64,000 nt of DNA, from assembly GCA_004352715.1 (NCBI GenBank), contig SCFE01000010.1, positions 2,905,480-2,969,479 of the forward strand. The letters run 5' to 3'. Numbering within the stretch: position 1 is the stretch's first letter; each line of letters begins with the position of its first letter. Position numbers and translations under genes: made by a program. Positions 9,961 through 22,643 of this stretch are shown here, piece after piece. The notes beneath the pieces are model-generated. The model saw nothing but the letters and a program-made list of their open reading frames with translations, made no database searches and was not told the origin of the DNA. Source of the stretch: Hofstenia miamia (lineage: Eukaryota > Xenacoelomorpha > Acoela).

Positions 9961-12815
9961 TATGACTTCAGTGAACTTGAAGTAAGAATCAGTAAATTTA
10001 AGTACAACATTAAAATTGCCTATCTAAACGCAATAAGTATTGTTGCACATAGGGGTGATTTTATAGAAGTTTGTGAAAAAATGGGAGAAAACACAATTTT
10101 TGCCATAACAGAAACCTGGCTTCATAACACACCTGAAGAGCTCTACAACTGTAACAGCTCAAAGTTTCTGAGTTTTACCAAAAATAGAAAAAACAGACTA
10201 GGAGGGGGAATATTATTACTTGTACCTAAGTATTTAAAGCCCATAAGACAAAAGCACTTGGAACAGGAACATCACAAGTTTGAAACATTATGGGTGGAAG
10301 TCGAAAGAAAAAATATGACGCCTATAATGATAAATATTAGCTATTCACCCAATAAATGAGATTGCAAAGAATTTATTAACTTTAAAATAAATGAAGTACA
10401 AAATGCATTATTGGGCAATAATGATGTCTTATTATTGGGAGATTATAATATAAACTATCTTACTAAAGTTGAATCACGTCTAATAGACTATTTATGTGAT
10501 GAACTGCAACTTGATGTGATCAATAAATCCATACCAACCAGGGAATCAGCTTTAATTGATTACTTCATAGCAAGTTCAGGCACCTACGATACTTTGATGT
10601 TCAATTCATTCTCAGACCATAACTTATGCATTTATGTGACAAATGAGATCAAGAAATTATCAAAAAGAAAACAAATTTTAGCCCGCAGTTTTGCTAACTT
10701 CAATGAAAGTGAATTTATTAAGCAATTACTGAATGTCAGCTGGGACTTAATATACACAATGAATGACGCAAATGATATGTGTATTTACATTATGAAACAA
10801 TTAAATCTATGCTTAAACAAAGTAGCACCATTTAAAATAAGGTATGTCAAAATAGATCATTGTAACTCTATGCATAATACTCAAGTTAAAAGATTAGCTG
10901 AGGAAAAGAAAAACGCTTGGTTAGAATTAAACAAGGATCGTAGTGACTTTAATATTAACATCTACAAGAAAACTAAGAAGAAATATTACAAAATGAAAAA
11001 CCTGCATAGAGAACAATATGCAAAACGTTTTTATAATAAATTAGAACAAGCTAAAAATAAGTGGAATTTTATAAATAAATTTCTTAATAAAGAAAAGAGC
11101 TCGTCAACTAATATAAGTGAAATAAAGGCCAACAATATCAGTTACTTTAATGAGAAAGATATAGCTGCCCAGTTAAATATTGCCTTCAAAGAGATTGGAC
11201 AGTACAAAGGCAAAGAAATCAAGTATGAAGATAAAATTGAAAGAGTTAGTAAAACTTTTAGTTTCAATTTTGTAAACAAAATGGAACTTGAAAAAATGAT
11301 TTCTGAACTTGATGTTAATATTTCAAGTGGCAGTAGTGGTATTCCTGTATTTGTGATAAAAAAATATGGTACTTTTTTCAGTGAGTATTTACTTTTTGCT
11401 ATAAATTATGCAATTAGAACTTCAAATTTTCCGCAAATTCTAAAGAGGGCTGATGTTACGCCAATTTATAAAAAAGGAGATCCCACACTATGCAGAAATT
11501 ATAGACCAATTTCTATCACGAATCCTATTGCTAAAATTATTGAAAGGTTACTATGCAAGCAAATTAATGATTTTCTAAAAGTGAATAACATCATATCACC
11601 CAATCAATTTGGATTTAGGAAAGGGCTAAGTACCACTGATGCATTATTATCCTTTATTGAAAGTACACGCTTTTATCTCAATGATGATATCTGCAGTAGC
11701 GTGGCACTCCTCGATCTCAGCAAAGCATTTGACAGCTTAGATTTTCAAATTTTGGATGCTAAATTGGAAAAATATGGATTTGATAACGCCACAAGTACAC
11801 GATTAAATAGCTTTGTGAGTAATAGAGAACAACGAGTAAAAATAAGAAATGTATTCTCTAGCTATATAAAAACTAACAAGGTAGTACCATAGGGCACCGT
11901 ATTAGGTCCATTGCTCTTCAGTTTGTATATCAATAATATCTCTATGCATTTACAAGGCAGTGAAGTAAACCAGTATGCTGATGATATATGTGTAATCAAT
12001 ATACACAAAAATCCACAAATAGCAACAGCAAATTTAGAAGAAAACATTCAGGCAATTGTAAAATACCTCCAAACAAACAAGCTGACAATGAATGCTGAAA
12101 AAACGCAGTTTATAATATTTTCCACAAAAAACATAAAGTTGAAACAAGTGATATCCATATTAGAGTCTCTGCAGAAGGCCCTTGTATTAAAGGTATGAAA
12201 TCAGTAAGATACCTGGGTGTTGAAATTGATCAACAATTCAGTTTTGATGGATTCATTCAAGAGAAAATACGTAAAATGTCTGCAGGAATAAAGTATTTAA
12301 AACAAATAAAAAAAATTACTGAAAGTAAAGTTGTTGTAGATGCTCTTGTTCTTGCACATTACACTTATGCTTGTGTACTTCTGTGCGATATTAACTTAGA
12401 TAAACAACACAGATTAAATAGAGTATTCAACTGGTGCATTTCAGCAATGTTTAGTGTTGATAAATACCAAACGGGTGAGAAAATAAAAGAATTATCAATA
12501 TCACCATTATATTACACAAAATATGCATGCCTGACAAATCTGTACAAATTAATACGTAATTTAATACCAATTAGCATTTTAATTAAATATGCCAAAATCA
12601 ACCTGCGTACAAAGAAATGCATCAATAGTGTTAAAATCCATAATAGATACTGGAAAGGTGCCTTCATCACGAATGCAGCAAAAATGTGGAATACTCTTCC
12701 TACTTATGTCAGAACAGCATCCTCTCTGAATTTGTTTAGGAAATTATTAAAGCAGAACCTGCTAGCAAATCAATATAAATATGGCTACTCAGTTAAAACA
12801 AACTCTGTTGGTTAA
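9961..12815 (+). pseudogene. non-LTR retrotransposon (CR1/L2/jockey-like) endonuclease-reverse transcriptase
   Basis: One coding unit is readable over 2.85 kb. It starts without a clear ATG with KIAYLNAISIV and ITETWL, the beginning of an APE-type endonuclease. LLLGDYNINYL and SDHNLCIY are later endonuclease motifs. A basic linker follows, then reverse transcriptase motifs: NYRPISIT, NQFGFRKGLSTTDAL, LLDLSKAFDSLDF, GTVLGPLLFSLYINN and the catalytic QYADD, then KSVRYLGVEID. Breaks: in-frame TGA at 10357-10359, in-frame TAG at 11890-11892 (where a Gln codon is expected in the VPQG motif) and a frameshift near 12165-12195. No ORF1 is visible upstream, so the copy is probably 5'-truncated. The frame ends with TAA at 12813-12815. 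Confidence 0.9.
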
Positions 12816-13943
12816 CCCTTAAAGGATGATGCCGACAAATATGTCCCCTTTCAAAATATAGCTCTATTTAGAAAAAAAACAATTCAAATGTCGCAAATGA
12901 CGACGTGGTATTATATGTCTAGTTATACTGGACAAATTTCATGCGCGTATGCTTCGTTTAATGGCAAAAAATTGTAATCATGACTTTGTTATGGGCAATG
13001 ATAGGGCTATTTTTAACAATATCTAGAAAAACATTTGCCACAAAGAATTTAATATCCTATTTTCGTCCCATTTCAAATGTGATCTTAGAACATGATGAAT
13101 GACTATTTACAAAAATATCAAAAAAATTGTCATAGTGAAGGTTTAGCAGAAAACAATCGGACTATTCTATCAAGAAATAAAGCTCAAGAAATCCACCGCT
13201 TGAAAAAGACATTCCACTATAAAGTCTATCAGATATTTATTTCTTGTTTGAATAAAAATACCTATCTTATCTTAATAAATGTAAAACTAACAAGATTAAA
13301 TATTAGGGCATTTAAATATCATCTAACTGATCAATTAAGCAAATAAACGATGTTTAAACAAAAATAAATTAAATTTTCGGAAATGAATAGTCTGTGCTTA
13401 CTAAGTTATAAAAGTCTTTTTCTAAAACTAATTTAGATTTTTGGAGTGGGAAATTTTGGAAATACCAGCTTAATGCCGAAACATCTGAGAAAAACTAATT
13501 AATATTTTTGTTGAACAGTCTAGAAATAATACTATGACTACAAATGAAAACCATTAGGGCAGACTCCATCTTTTCAAACATTTTGCACTTCATGTTTGGT
13601 AGTTTTTTTTACATTTATATAGGGTTAGAGATTTTTGAAAAAAATCAAATCACTGTAAATCAAAATTACACATGAATAGCAAACCAAAATAATATATTAT
13701 CAAAATAATACTATTAGTGAAATGATATTTTTACATTCACCATGAATACAAAGTCTACAGCAAATAAGAAAAATATAATTTCAAATATAAAATAACAAAT
13801 ATTAACAAAAAGAAAACTAAAAAATTAATTGCAATATTAAAACAAATCTGAATGAACATTGGCATAATTCTACATTTTAAATTAAGAACACACACACACT
13901 TGTGAATTGAACAATAAAATTGAATGAAGAATAGAACAGGATA
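12816..13943. other. region between LINE and the last FGD exon
   Basis: The first bases after the LINE stop read CCCTTAAAGGATGATGCC directly after a TTAA, resembling a piggyBac-type end; no matching far end was found. An 84-codon plus-strand frame at 13092-13346 has no recognisable domain. The rest is AT-rich and probably holds the 3' UTR of the FGD gene next to 13943 (minus strand). Confidence 0.4.
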
Positions 13944-14172
13944 TTATCCATCTACAATACACTCAGTATTCTTTTTGAATGCTGTAAGCCACTTCTCTGT
14001 TTCGTCTGGCTTGAAAACCCGGAAGAAAAAAGAGGGCATGTTGTGCTTCTTTAATATAATAATTAGATTTTCACTGTAATTGTCTATTGGCTGAGAGGGT
14101 TGATCAACTTCATAGCTGAGAATTACATAATGCTTAATGGCTTTGGAATCATTACGAGCTCTCAACTGATAT
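13944..14172 (-). CDS. FGD gene, last exon: second PH domain C-terminal half and stop
   Basis: The acceptor is TTTAG before 14172. The single first base completes a Leu codon with the last two bases of the previous exon. The protein continues YQLRARNDSKAIKHYVILSY, a PH-domain strand pattern, then FFFRVFKPDETEKWLTAFKK, the C-terminal PH helix with its conserved Trp. It ends with TAA at 13944-13946. Length 229 nt, 76 codons including the stop after the split codon. Confidence 0.85.
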
Positions 14173-17100
14173 CTAAATTACGTACTCCAAAATCACACAA
14201 TATACAAAGTGCTGAGTACAAAATTGTTCAGAGAGATGTTTCCGGAAAATCATGGCTAAATTATCTTGAATGTAAATAACACTGCTAATTGTTAACACTG
14301 ACTATAAAACAATCATTTATATAAAGTTGGATTAGGGCTATAAAAATAACAAGCTTTTGTGCTTGCGGCGCGGTGCTAAATTTTTTTCCAAAAACAGGGA
14401 TCTACTTTGACAGGTGCATAAGCACTGTGCACAATGCCATTCAAACGAGAATGTACATGCACGTAATAAGTTCATTGATTGACAGCTGCTTGTGGCTTCA
14501 AATTTAACATTCTGAATTTAAACAAAGCTTTTGGCCAGTAGTAGTATATATATATATTGGGTTGTCGCAGAAAAAGCGGCGTTTTTTGAGAATTTATATT
14601 TACAGCGTTTTTGTGCAATTCTATGCAATGCAATGGTCTAAATATCAATAGATAGCCTATATCTGTATGCGATTAAAGTCAATAGATTAATTAATATCAA
14701 TAGAAAGTGTTTTAGTTAACAACGTAATGGAACGTAACAACGTAATGGAAGTATCTTCAAAAGACTGTTATTTACTAATAGAAACAATGCGAAGAAATGA
14801 CATGAAATGCACACAAATACACAACATAATAACAACAGCCTGGGGCGATATCATAAGTCTTCGCAGAGTGCAGACTATCGCAAAAGAATATGAAGATGGA
14901 ACTCGTGCAAAATTAGAAAGGAAGGAAGGTAGTGGGCGACGGAAATCTGAGGAAAGAAGAAACACACAAGAATTAATCCGAAACAATATTGAGGATAACG
15001 GCGGAAGGATTACAGTGAGAGAATTAGCAGAGATACATGGATTATCAAAAGATACCACACACCGTATCATTAAAGATCTTGGTTTTGTCTCCAAATCTTT
15101 GAAGTGGGTTCCACATCTACTGACTGAAGACAATAAACGGAATCGTATTGATTGTTGTGAAGAGATGTCAAGAGTTTTTAATGGAACTCGAAACATTAAA
15201 AAGTTGATGCTCGTAACAGATGAAAAATGGTTCTATTGTAGACCATTAGGAAATTCAAAAACACGTTTGTCCTGGATTCAGCCAGACGGAGATAGGCCTG
15301 TATGTTCCAAAAGAACATTATCAGATAAAAAGTTCTTGGTCTTAATGTGCACAAATTTTGACGGTTTGTCTTACTACAAAATTCTCGACAAAGGTATCAC
15401 TGTTAATTCCACTGTTTATTGTGAATTCATAATGGAGGCATTCAATAATTTCAATACTTACGAGAATATTAAGGATAGAAGAGGTATTCCTATTGAAAAT
15501 GCAATTTTGTTTCACGACAACGCGAGACCTCATATTTCACATGAAACTACTGATTTTCTGAGAAGGAAAAACATCAAGACATTGAAACAACCTGCCTACT
15601 CCCCGGATGTCAATATATGTGACAGAATGGTTTTTCCTCTGCTCGAGATGAGGCGTTCCAAGACAATATTCAACACAAAAAATGATTTAGAAATTTTTTT
15701 ACAAGAAAATATGCCTACATTGACAAAAGAGATCATGCACCACCAATTTGAAATGTTACACCAAAAATGCCTAGATATAATCGAAAACAATGGTAATTAT
15801 TGTTAAAAACTACATAATTTTGTTATGAATTGTTAAATTGTGAATTATAAATTGTTATGAATTGTTAAATATAAATTCTCAAAAAACGCCGCTTTTTCTG
15901 CGACAACCCTATATATATCAGGCCCCTGCGAGTTGACTTTTTTAGGCTCGAGTCGAGTTAGAACCTTAATTCGCGAGTTCGAGTCCAGTTGTAATTTATT
16001 TAGGCTAAGGTATATATAACTACTTCATATTGAATAACTCTATATAAATATATGAAAGAAGTTCAAGCATGTTTAACAAAATTAAAGAAACTAAAAACAC
16101 TATTAGGCAAGTCTATTACAGTTTTTTTTGCGATTTCTTTGCAAAATATAAGCCTTTCCATATTTCGGGGTGTAAGACTTATGTGGTGATCGGTGACGAT
16201 TAATGATCCTATTGAGTTGAATCACTCCGATGCGCAATTTGTAGCTTTTACTGGAAAAAATTGTTGAATGCAAGAGGAAAGAACTGGATATATCGCTGAA
16301 GAATTGTTCCAAAACACAAGTGGACGAATATTCAGATCCGAGAGTGCAGCTTCCTTATACATCTCTATTTCGTTGTTAAATTGTTTTCCAAAATCTACTT
16401 CACGAAAGTCAAGATTAGAAACTTTTCTTTGTTTAGCTTGTGTGCAGAGATATTCCATTAAACCAGTATTACAGTTTGGCTTCGCAGTATTATTAGAGAC
16501 AACGCCAGATTCCAAATGACAACCCAAGCCAGCTTCTTTATATTTTTTGGCAATACTGTAAATATACTCCTTAGCAGTTTGAACTTGAGCTTCGTTAAAG
16601 GTGTTTTTAAATCTTGGGTAAAGAAATGTTGCTGTGATGAGCAAGTCATCATCAAGTGACATACGTAAACTAATTTGATTGAGAAGTTCACCTCTAAACT
16701 GACGACCTGCTGAAACATTGATTTGTAATAGGGTAGAGTGGGGTAATTTGGTTAATGCGACGATATAAATTGTAATTGATTGAGCGACAGATTCATGTCA
16801 TAAAGTGGGGTGTTTGTGCCCTGTGATTGGTCGGTTACATAGACTACCTCAGATGAGCAGAGTTTCATTACCACTGAATTTATCAAGCGCTTCGTAGGAC
16901 TGTGCAATCAGCTTGTATCATTATTTCAGACATCACGTGTGCAGCGCAATCGGATACCAACAGGCGAAATCTGCTATTACCGCAGTCAGAAGACGACCAT
17001 AGCAAGGTATGTAGCCTAGCTCTGGTATACAGCATTAAACACAAAAATGTGCATTCTGTATTCCAGAAAATTGTCGCCCTAATTTGCTTAGTACATGTTG

Positions 17101-20100
17101 GGGTAAAATGGTGAATTTCGCCAGTGGTTTAAAAGAATTGTTTTTTTCTAATCAATTTTGTTTTTAGATGCCACGAAAGCATGTCAAACGTACCAACCAC
17201 AGAAGTTATGGCTCCGCAGCTTTGAAGCAAGCTGTAAAAGTTGAGAAAGACGGAACCATGCAACTGCCTGATGCTGTCAGAGAACTTGGCATTCCACGGG
17301 AAACACTGGTAAGACATGTCAATAGGGACAATTCTGGAAGTGTCCGAACAATATTCAGACCGAATCAAGAGACTGTACTCCGTGATCGCATTCTCTACTT
17401 GGCGAAACGCGGCTTTCCCCTAACTGTAATTTCTGTGAGAGAAAAACCGTTCCAATACGCGAAAATGCTTCACCTGCATAAAAAACTTCCCCGATGTGTT
17501 CCGCAATCTTGGGTTATAAACGGTCGCGCCAGCTATGATTGGTGGCAAGGATTTTGTCAGAGATCTGAAAAACTGGGCACATCATTATCACTTCGCGTAC
17601 CAGAGAATATCTCTGCTTCAAAAACTCAGGCGTTTAATGAAGGTCGGATTTCGGACTTTTTTGTTGAGTTAGCCGACTTTTACACCAAATATGGCGTCTC
17701 GAACAAGCCCCAATTATTGTATGACTGTGATGAGACGGGATTGTCGTACGTACCCAAGTGCGGTCAGAAAGTTGTAGCGCAACGAGGGACTCCTGTAGTA
17801 TAGACTATTTAAGTCGCCGAACATGACACGTTGACTATATTTCTGCCATGTGGAAACGCAAATGGTGATTTTCTGCCTCCATTTCTAATTTTAAAGGGAC
17901 CGGCGCCACCAAATCCACTCAACTACCCAATGGGTACGAAGATTTATCATTCCAAAAGTGGATATACTGATTCGGATATATTGTTACCTTTTTGGTGCAT
18001 TTTAATGAGCATGCTAACTTCGAGGCTGAATCACCAACAGTATTGATGATTGATGGGCATGGATCACACGTAACCGTTGAAGCTATTTATTACTGCCTAG
18101 CTAATCGGATCGAGCTGTTTTGCTTGCCGCCTCATTCCAGCAACAGACTCCAACCAATTGGATACAAATTTTAATGCCTCTCTGAAGCGTTTTTGGGGAG
18201 ATGAAGTTAAGAAGTTTCTCGCGGAAGTAGACAAAGTGGTGTTGAGCAAAGCAGAGTTCCATGCTGTCTTCAACCCAGTTTGGGCCAAGATAAAGGACAA
18301 TCGAACGCCTCTGATATCTGGTTTCAGGCACTGCGGCCTCTACCTCACTAGAAATCCAACGACATCTGCTGATTTTGAGTTAGTTTGATCTTTTATTATG
18401 GAGGACCCATCACCAATCCTTGCGGAACGCCAACCAACACCGATCACTCACCCCGCGGTCCACCACACCGATGATGCCGTTGTTATTCGAGTCCTTGTGC
18501 CATCACCTCAGAAGAAGGGCAATCCAACGCACGAGAGGAAACACCTGGCGAAAGTCACAACACCGGAGTTTCGCAACAAAAAGAATTGTGCACGCAAAAA
18601 GAGGGCTCCGAGAAAGTCTAAGCAAGGAGGAACGAAGCCAAAAGAACCAACGGAGCACCAAGTTGAGAAAAGCAAGTGCCTTTTTGCGAAGAGATGTATT
18701 CAAATGAAAACCATCGGGACTTCTTCCAATGCATTGAGTGCACATTGGAAACGTCAGAAATGTGCTTGAATAGAGTGACTAACTGTTCAACAATTATCCA
18801 CTGGTTATTTGTCAGCTGGTCCGGTAAGGCTCTAGTCATTCTTTCGGAACATCTCACCAAAGCATTGCTAACAAGTGACTTGTTCTTTAAGAACCAACTA
18901 AGTAGCTTATATAATGACTTCCATCTGTAAACTATGTCCATTGGTGGAATGCTGCTGTGGGTTACAGTGGAATCAGCACTCTCAGAAGCAGCATGCTGTA
19001 ATATTAGATAACCGGCTGAAGAAGAATCGAAGAACGTCGCAATGCTATGTACAGCCTTAATTGTTTTACCAACGGATGTTTGGATTTTCAATGCATCCTT
19101 TACAACCAGGTTTAGACGATGATTAAAGCAGCCCATCCAGCGAACTCCAAGCTTATCCATTACTGCCTTTGACATTGCAGCAGTCGTGTCAGTTGTAGCA
19201 CATATAGATTTACAATCGATGTTGTACTTGTCTAGAGCTCGCTTGATCATAGTTGCAAAATCTTCTGATTTATGGCTCGCAACATCCTCATTTTCAGAAA
19301 AGATGTCAATGGACAGACCGTATGATTTCAGCTGAGCATTTGCCAACATTACATAATGGATGGTAACAATCAAAAAATTTTCGTAGTTACGCGATTTACA
19401 GTGATCAAATGTAATAGCTACAGATGACGGGCTATCCTGGTTCAAAGAATACTTCATTTTATTTTCAATTTTATCACGCTGGGTATCTAACTTTCTAGAA
19501 AGAGTGGTAGGATATGGCGGCTGATATCCTCCACCAGAAATAACACAGCAAAAGTTTTTAAACCGTGACCCACCAGAAATCTCCATTGCCCTTCCATCTG
19601 TGAAAATAAATTCCAACAAAGCGGCGTCATATTTCTCTTTCTCCTGTTGAGTGAGTTTTCTCGCAAAACTTAGTTTATGTTGTTCTGCGTGACCCAGATT
19701 AGAAAACTCTGATGGAGTTCTCTTTTTTCACTTGCCTTTTTTTCAACTCCAAAAATTCTTTTGTATGTTTTTTTCTCCAGGTGAGTCCGAAGCGTTGTTG
19801 TTGGCCGCGATTTCACCACCTTAAATTTTTGTTTGCAAATTTTGCATTAATCACAATGTTCAGTACGTGTAAAGAATTGAAAAGCTGCTGATTTACAGTC
19901 CATGCCTGAAACAATTACGCATCTGTACTGCATATTTTCAACATTGAATAAACAATATTCAGTCATCCTCAAATGTAACCACATCAAAGCGGCAACAAAT
20001 AACATTAGAAATATATCAAGCATAATTATGTGTTGGAATTTATATTATTTGCCTGATGCTTGCAAATTTGAAATAAAGAAAGGTCGGTGGATTGTTCGAC

Positions 20101-20229
20101 ATTACAAGCAAAAATTGAAGAAAAAAAGATGCCATTCAAACGAATTTCGAGTTAGTTTCGAATACTCGAAATGTCGAGTTGAAATTTCAGACCTCGAGTC
20201 GAGTTCGAGTACTCGCAGGGCCCTAATAA

Positions 20230-20269
<40 letters not shown>

Positions 20270-22599
20270 ATAATAATTATTGAACTCAAAAAAGGTCCTA
20301 TATAAATGCATAATAGTACGATTTGTGGTTTCAGAAATAGCCATGATAATTTACAATTTCACATTAGGAATAAAATTATCCGTAAGAAAAGTTTCCCTCT
20401 AAAATATACTTTGCCGCCTAAAAAATCAAAAACATCACATTGTACATCTCCAAAAGTTGGGCAGCAGTAAGAAGAAAAGTCAAAAAATTTTATAACTCGA
20501 ATTTGAAATTTATTAATAAAAAATTTAGTTGATTTCTATTAATCTTTCAATTGTTTGTGGACAAACAAAAAATACAATTTTATCCTAACAGTTTGAGATA
20601 TCGACTGTACATACAAAAGACGATGTCAAAATGTAGTGTATCCATGCATGCACTAAACGGTCAGGATTCCAAAACCAAGTTAAAATCCGTCACGTCTTAA
20701 CTGAAATACGTTTCTTTCTTTTGCATAATAAAATATAGCGGAAGAAATCTTACAATATAAAGAACTTATTATATAAATTTTGTTTAATTCTTACAGAATA
20801 TTGTTGGCGATGATAAAATAGAAGCTGGTCCATTTCCCTTTTCCTTCTCGCATTTCCATCGCACCGAAATGATCATAAACTTCAGGTAACGATGATGACG
20901 TTGCTTTTGGTAAAGGTACTTCATTGTTTGTCAGGAGGGCATAGCAAGTATCGCAAACACGAAGTTTCTCATTTTTGCTATACTCTAGCTAAAAATCGTT
21001 GAATAAAGTAAACATCTAGAAATATCACAGAAAAATTACATATCAAATCATTGAAATATCACTTTTAATGAAAAACAAAATAAAAAGATTAGTTGAAAAA
21101 TATCATTTGGAATTGTATAATGGATCCTCAATTAAGCAATATAGTTATTGGAAATATGAGTAACTGGCGCTGGTTGTCCTTAGGATGAACACGAAAAATA
21201 TGTGGTTAGAGAAAAATATTTTGATAGAATAGGACGTGGTGCAAAGAATCCATTTCACACAAATGCAGTAAATACATCCAATAACTATGTTGAAAGCAAA
21301 ATACTGTATTTACATATGATTTCAGTAAGCAAATAGCGTTTTAACTGTGGTTAGAATTTATCTTATCATACAAAATTCGTTCTATGGCTATATTTTAATA
21401 TCTCTAGCCCAATACGAGTCTTTAGTCTCTTAGAACTGAACCGCAATTCGAATTGACTAATTTTTTACGCTGCTAGCATGAACCCGAATTCGCAAAATAA
21501 ATTAACTTAAAAACAGCATAAATTTACCTAGTAAACACGAAATACAAATGTAATATGCATATAAAAAATATTAGAAACCGTATATATGTTATGCAATTAG
21601 ATGGATAGGGTGTTACATCATCACGTTCCACATTTAAAACAAATAACTTCCATAATATTAAATCAATTTTAATGTGATGTATTCCAAATGCAAAGTAATC
21701 CCTAAAGATTAACACTTTAATACATATAAACATATTTGACTTAGCTCTATGTACATCTTTGGCTGTCAGTTATTGCTTTGGATCATTAACCCTATTTTCA
21801 CTAGGACAACCTCTGACTTTCCGCCTGGACGGAACTCACAGACTGTCTTCAAAAAATAAAATATTTCAAGGTAGTTGTTGTTCCCATTGGCATTAGACCG
21901 CCTCCTAATCTAAACACTAGGAAGGGAAATAATTTGAATAAATCGAATTTCTCATTTAACAAAACTTCTTATTTGAATGTAATTCAGGCATAAGCACATT
22001 TTTTAGCACATATCTTCATAATTTCATGAGCGGGTCCTATCCCATAGATGTGTCCATGTAAAAACCTTTCAATATTTCTTAACAGGCTTGGATAAAATTG
22101 TCCCAAATGCGAGCAAATCGGTTTGTTACGTAAAAGTGACAATAGTGGAAATAGGGTTAATTCAGGCGATTCTGAAATAGGAAAAGCCGGTAATTTGAAT
22201 TTCTCATAGCATCGGTATTTAATTGACTTATTCAATGGAGGAGCTGAATTTGTAATATATCTGTATTAAAATTTTCTTTTGGTGATGTTCTTAGATTTCG
22301 TGCACCATGACAAACAAAACTGTTCTTGCTTGAACTGCAAACGCCATCTCAATATAGTTATTTTTTTATTTTATTAGAATGTTCCACCCTGTACATGCTA
22401 ACAAAATTGAAACAAATATTCCAAAATAAAATTTTAAAAATCACATAAAATAATGTTTTCCAAATATTGAGTACTTATTAATGTTTTCGTAAATAAAAAT
22501 AACAAATGCTCTGTAAGCTGGAAATCAATTCCCGGAATCGCTCTGTAGTTTGTACAGGCAATCTATTATTTATTTAAAAGGTATACATCGATTTTACAA

Positions 22600-22643
<44 letters not shown>

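Larger units (their letters stand above)
15919..20224 (-). mobile_element. hAT element, split by a pogo-like insertion
   Basis: The ends are similar inverted repeats: the left starts CAGGCCCCTGCGAGTTGAC and the right, read inward, TAGGGCCCTGCGAGTACTCG. Both are followed by CGAGTCGAGTT-type blocks. Between them lie minus-strand hAT transposase segments at 19619-18770 and 16725-16100 plus a BED-finger region near 19740-19860. I could not find an exact 8-bp target duplication because both flanks are AT microsatellite. The copy sits in the last intron of the FGD gene and is inactive. Confidence 0.75.

Noticed and set aside
14768-15196. 142-codon minus-strand frame
   Set aside because: It is the antisense shadow of the mariner transposase.
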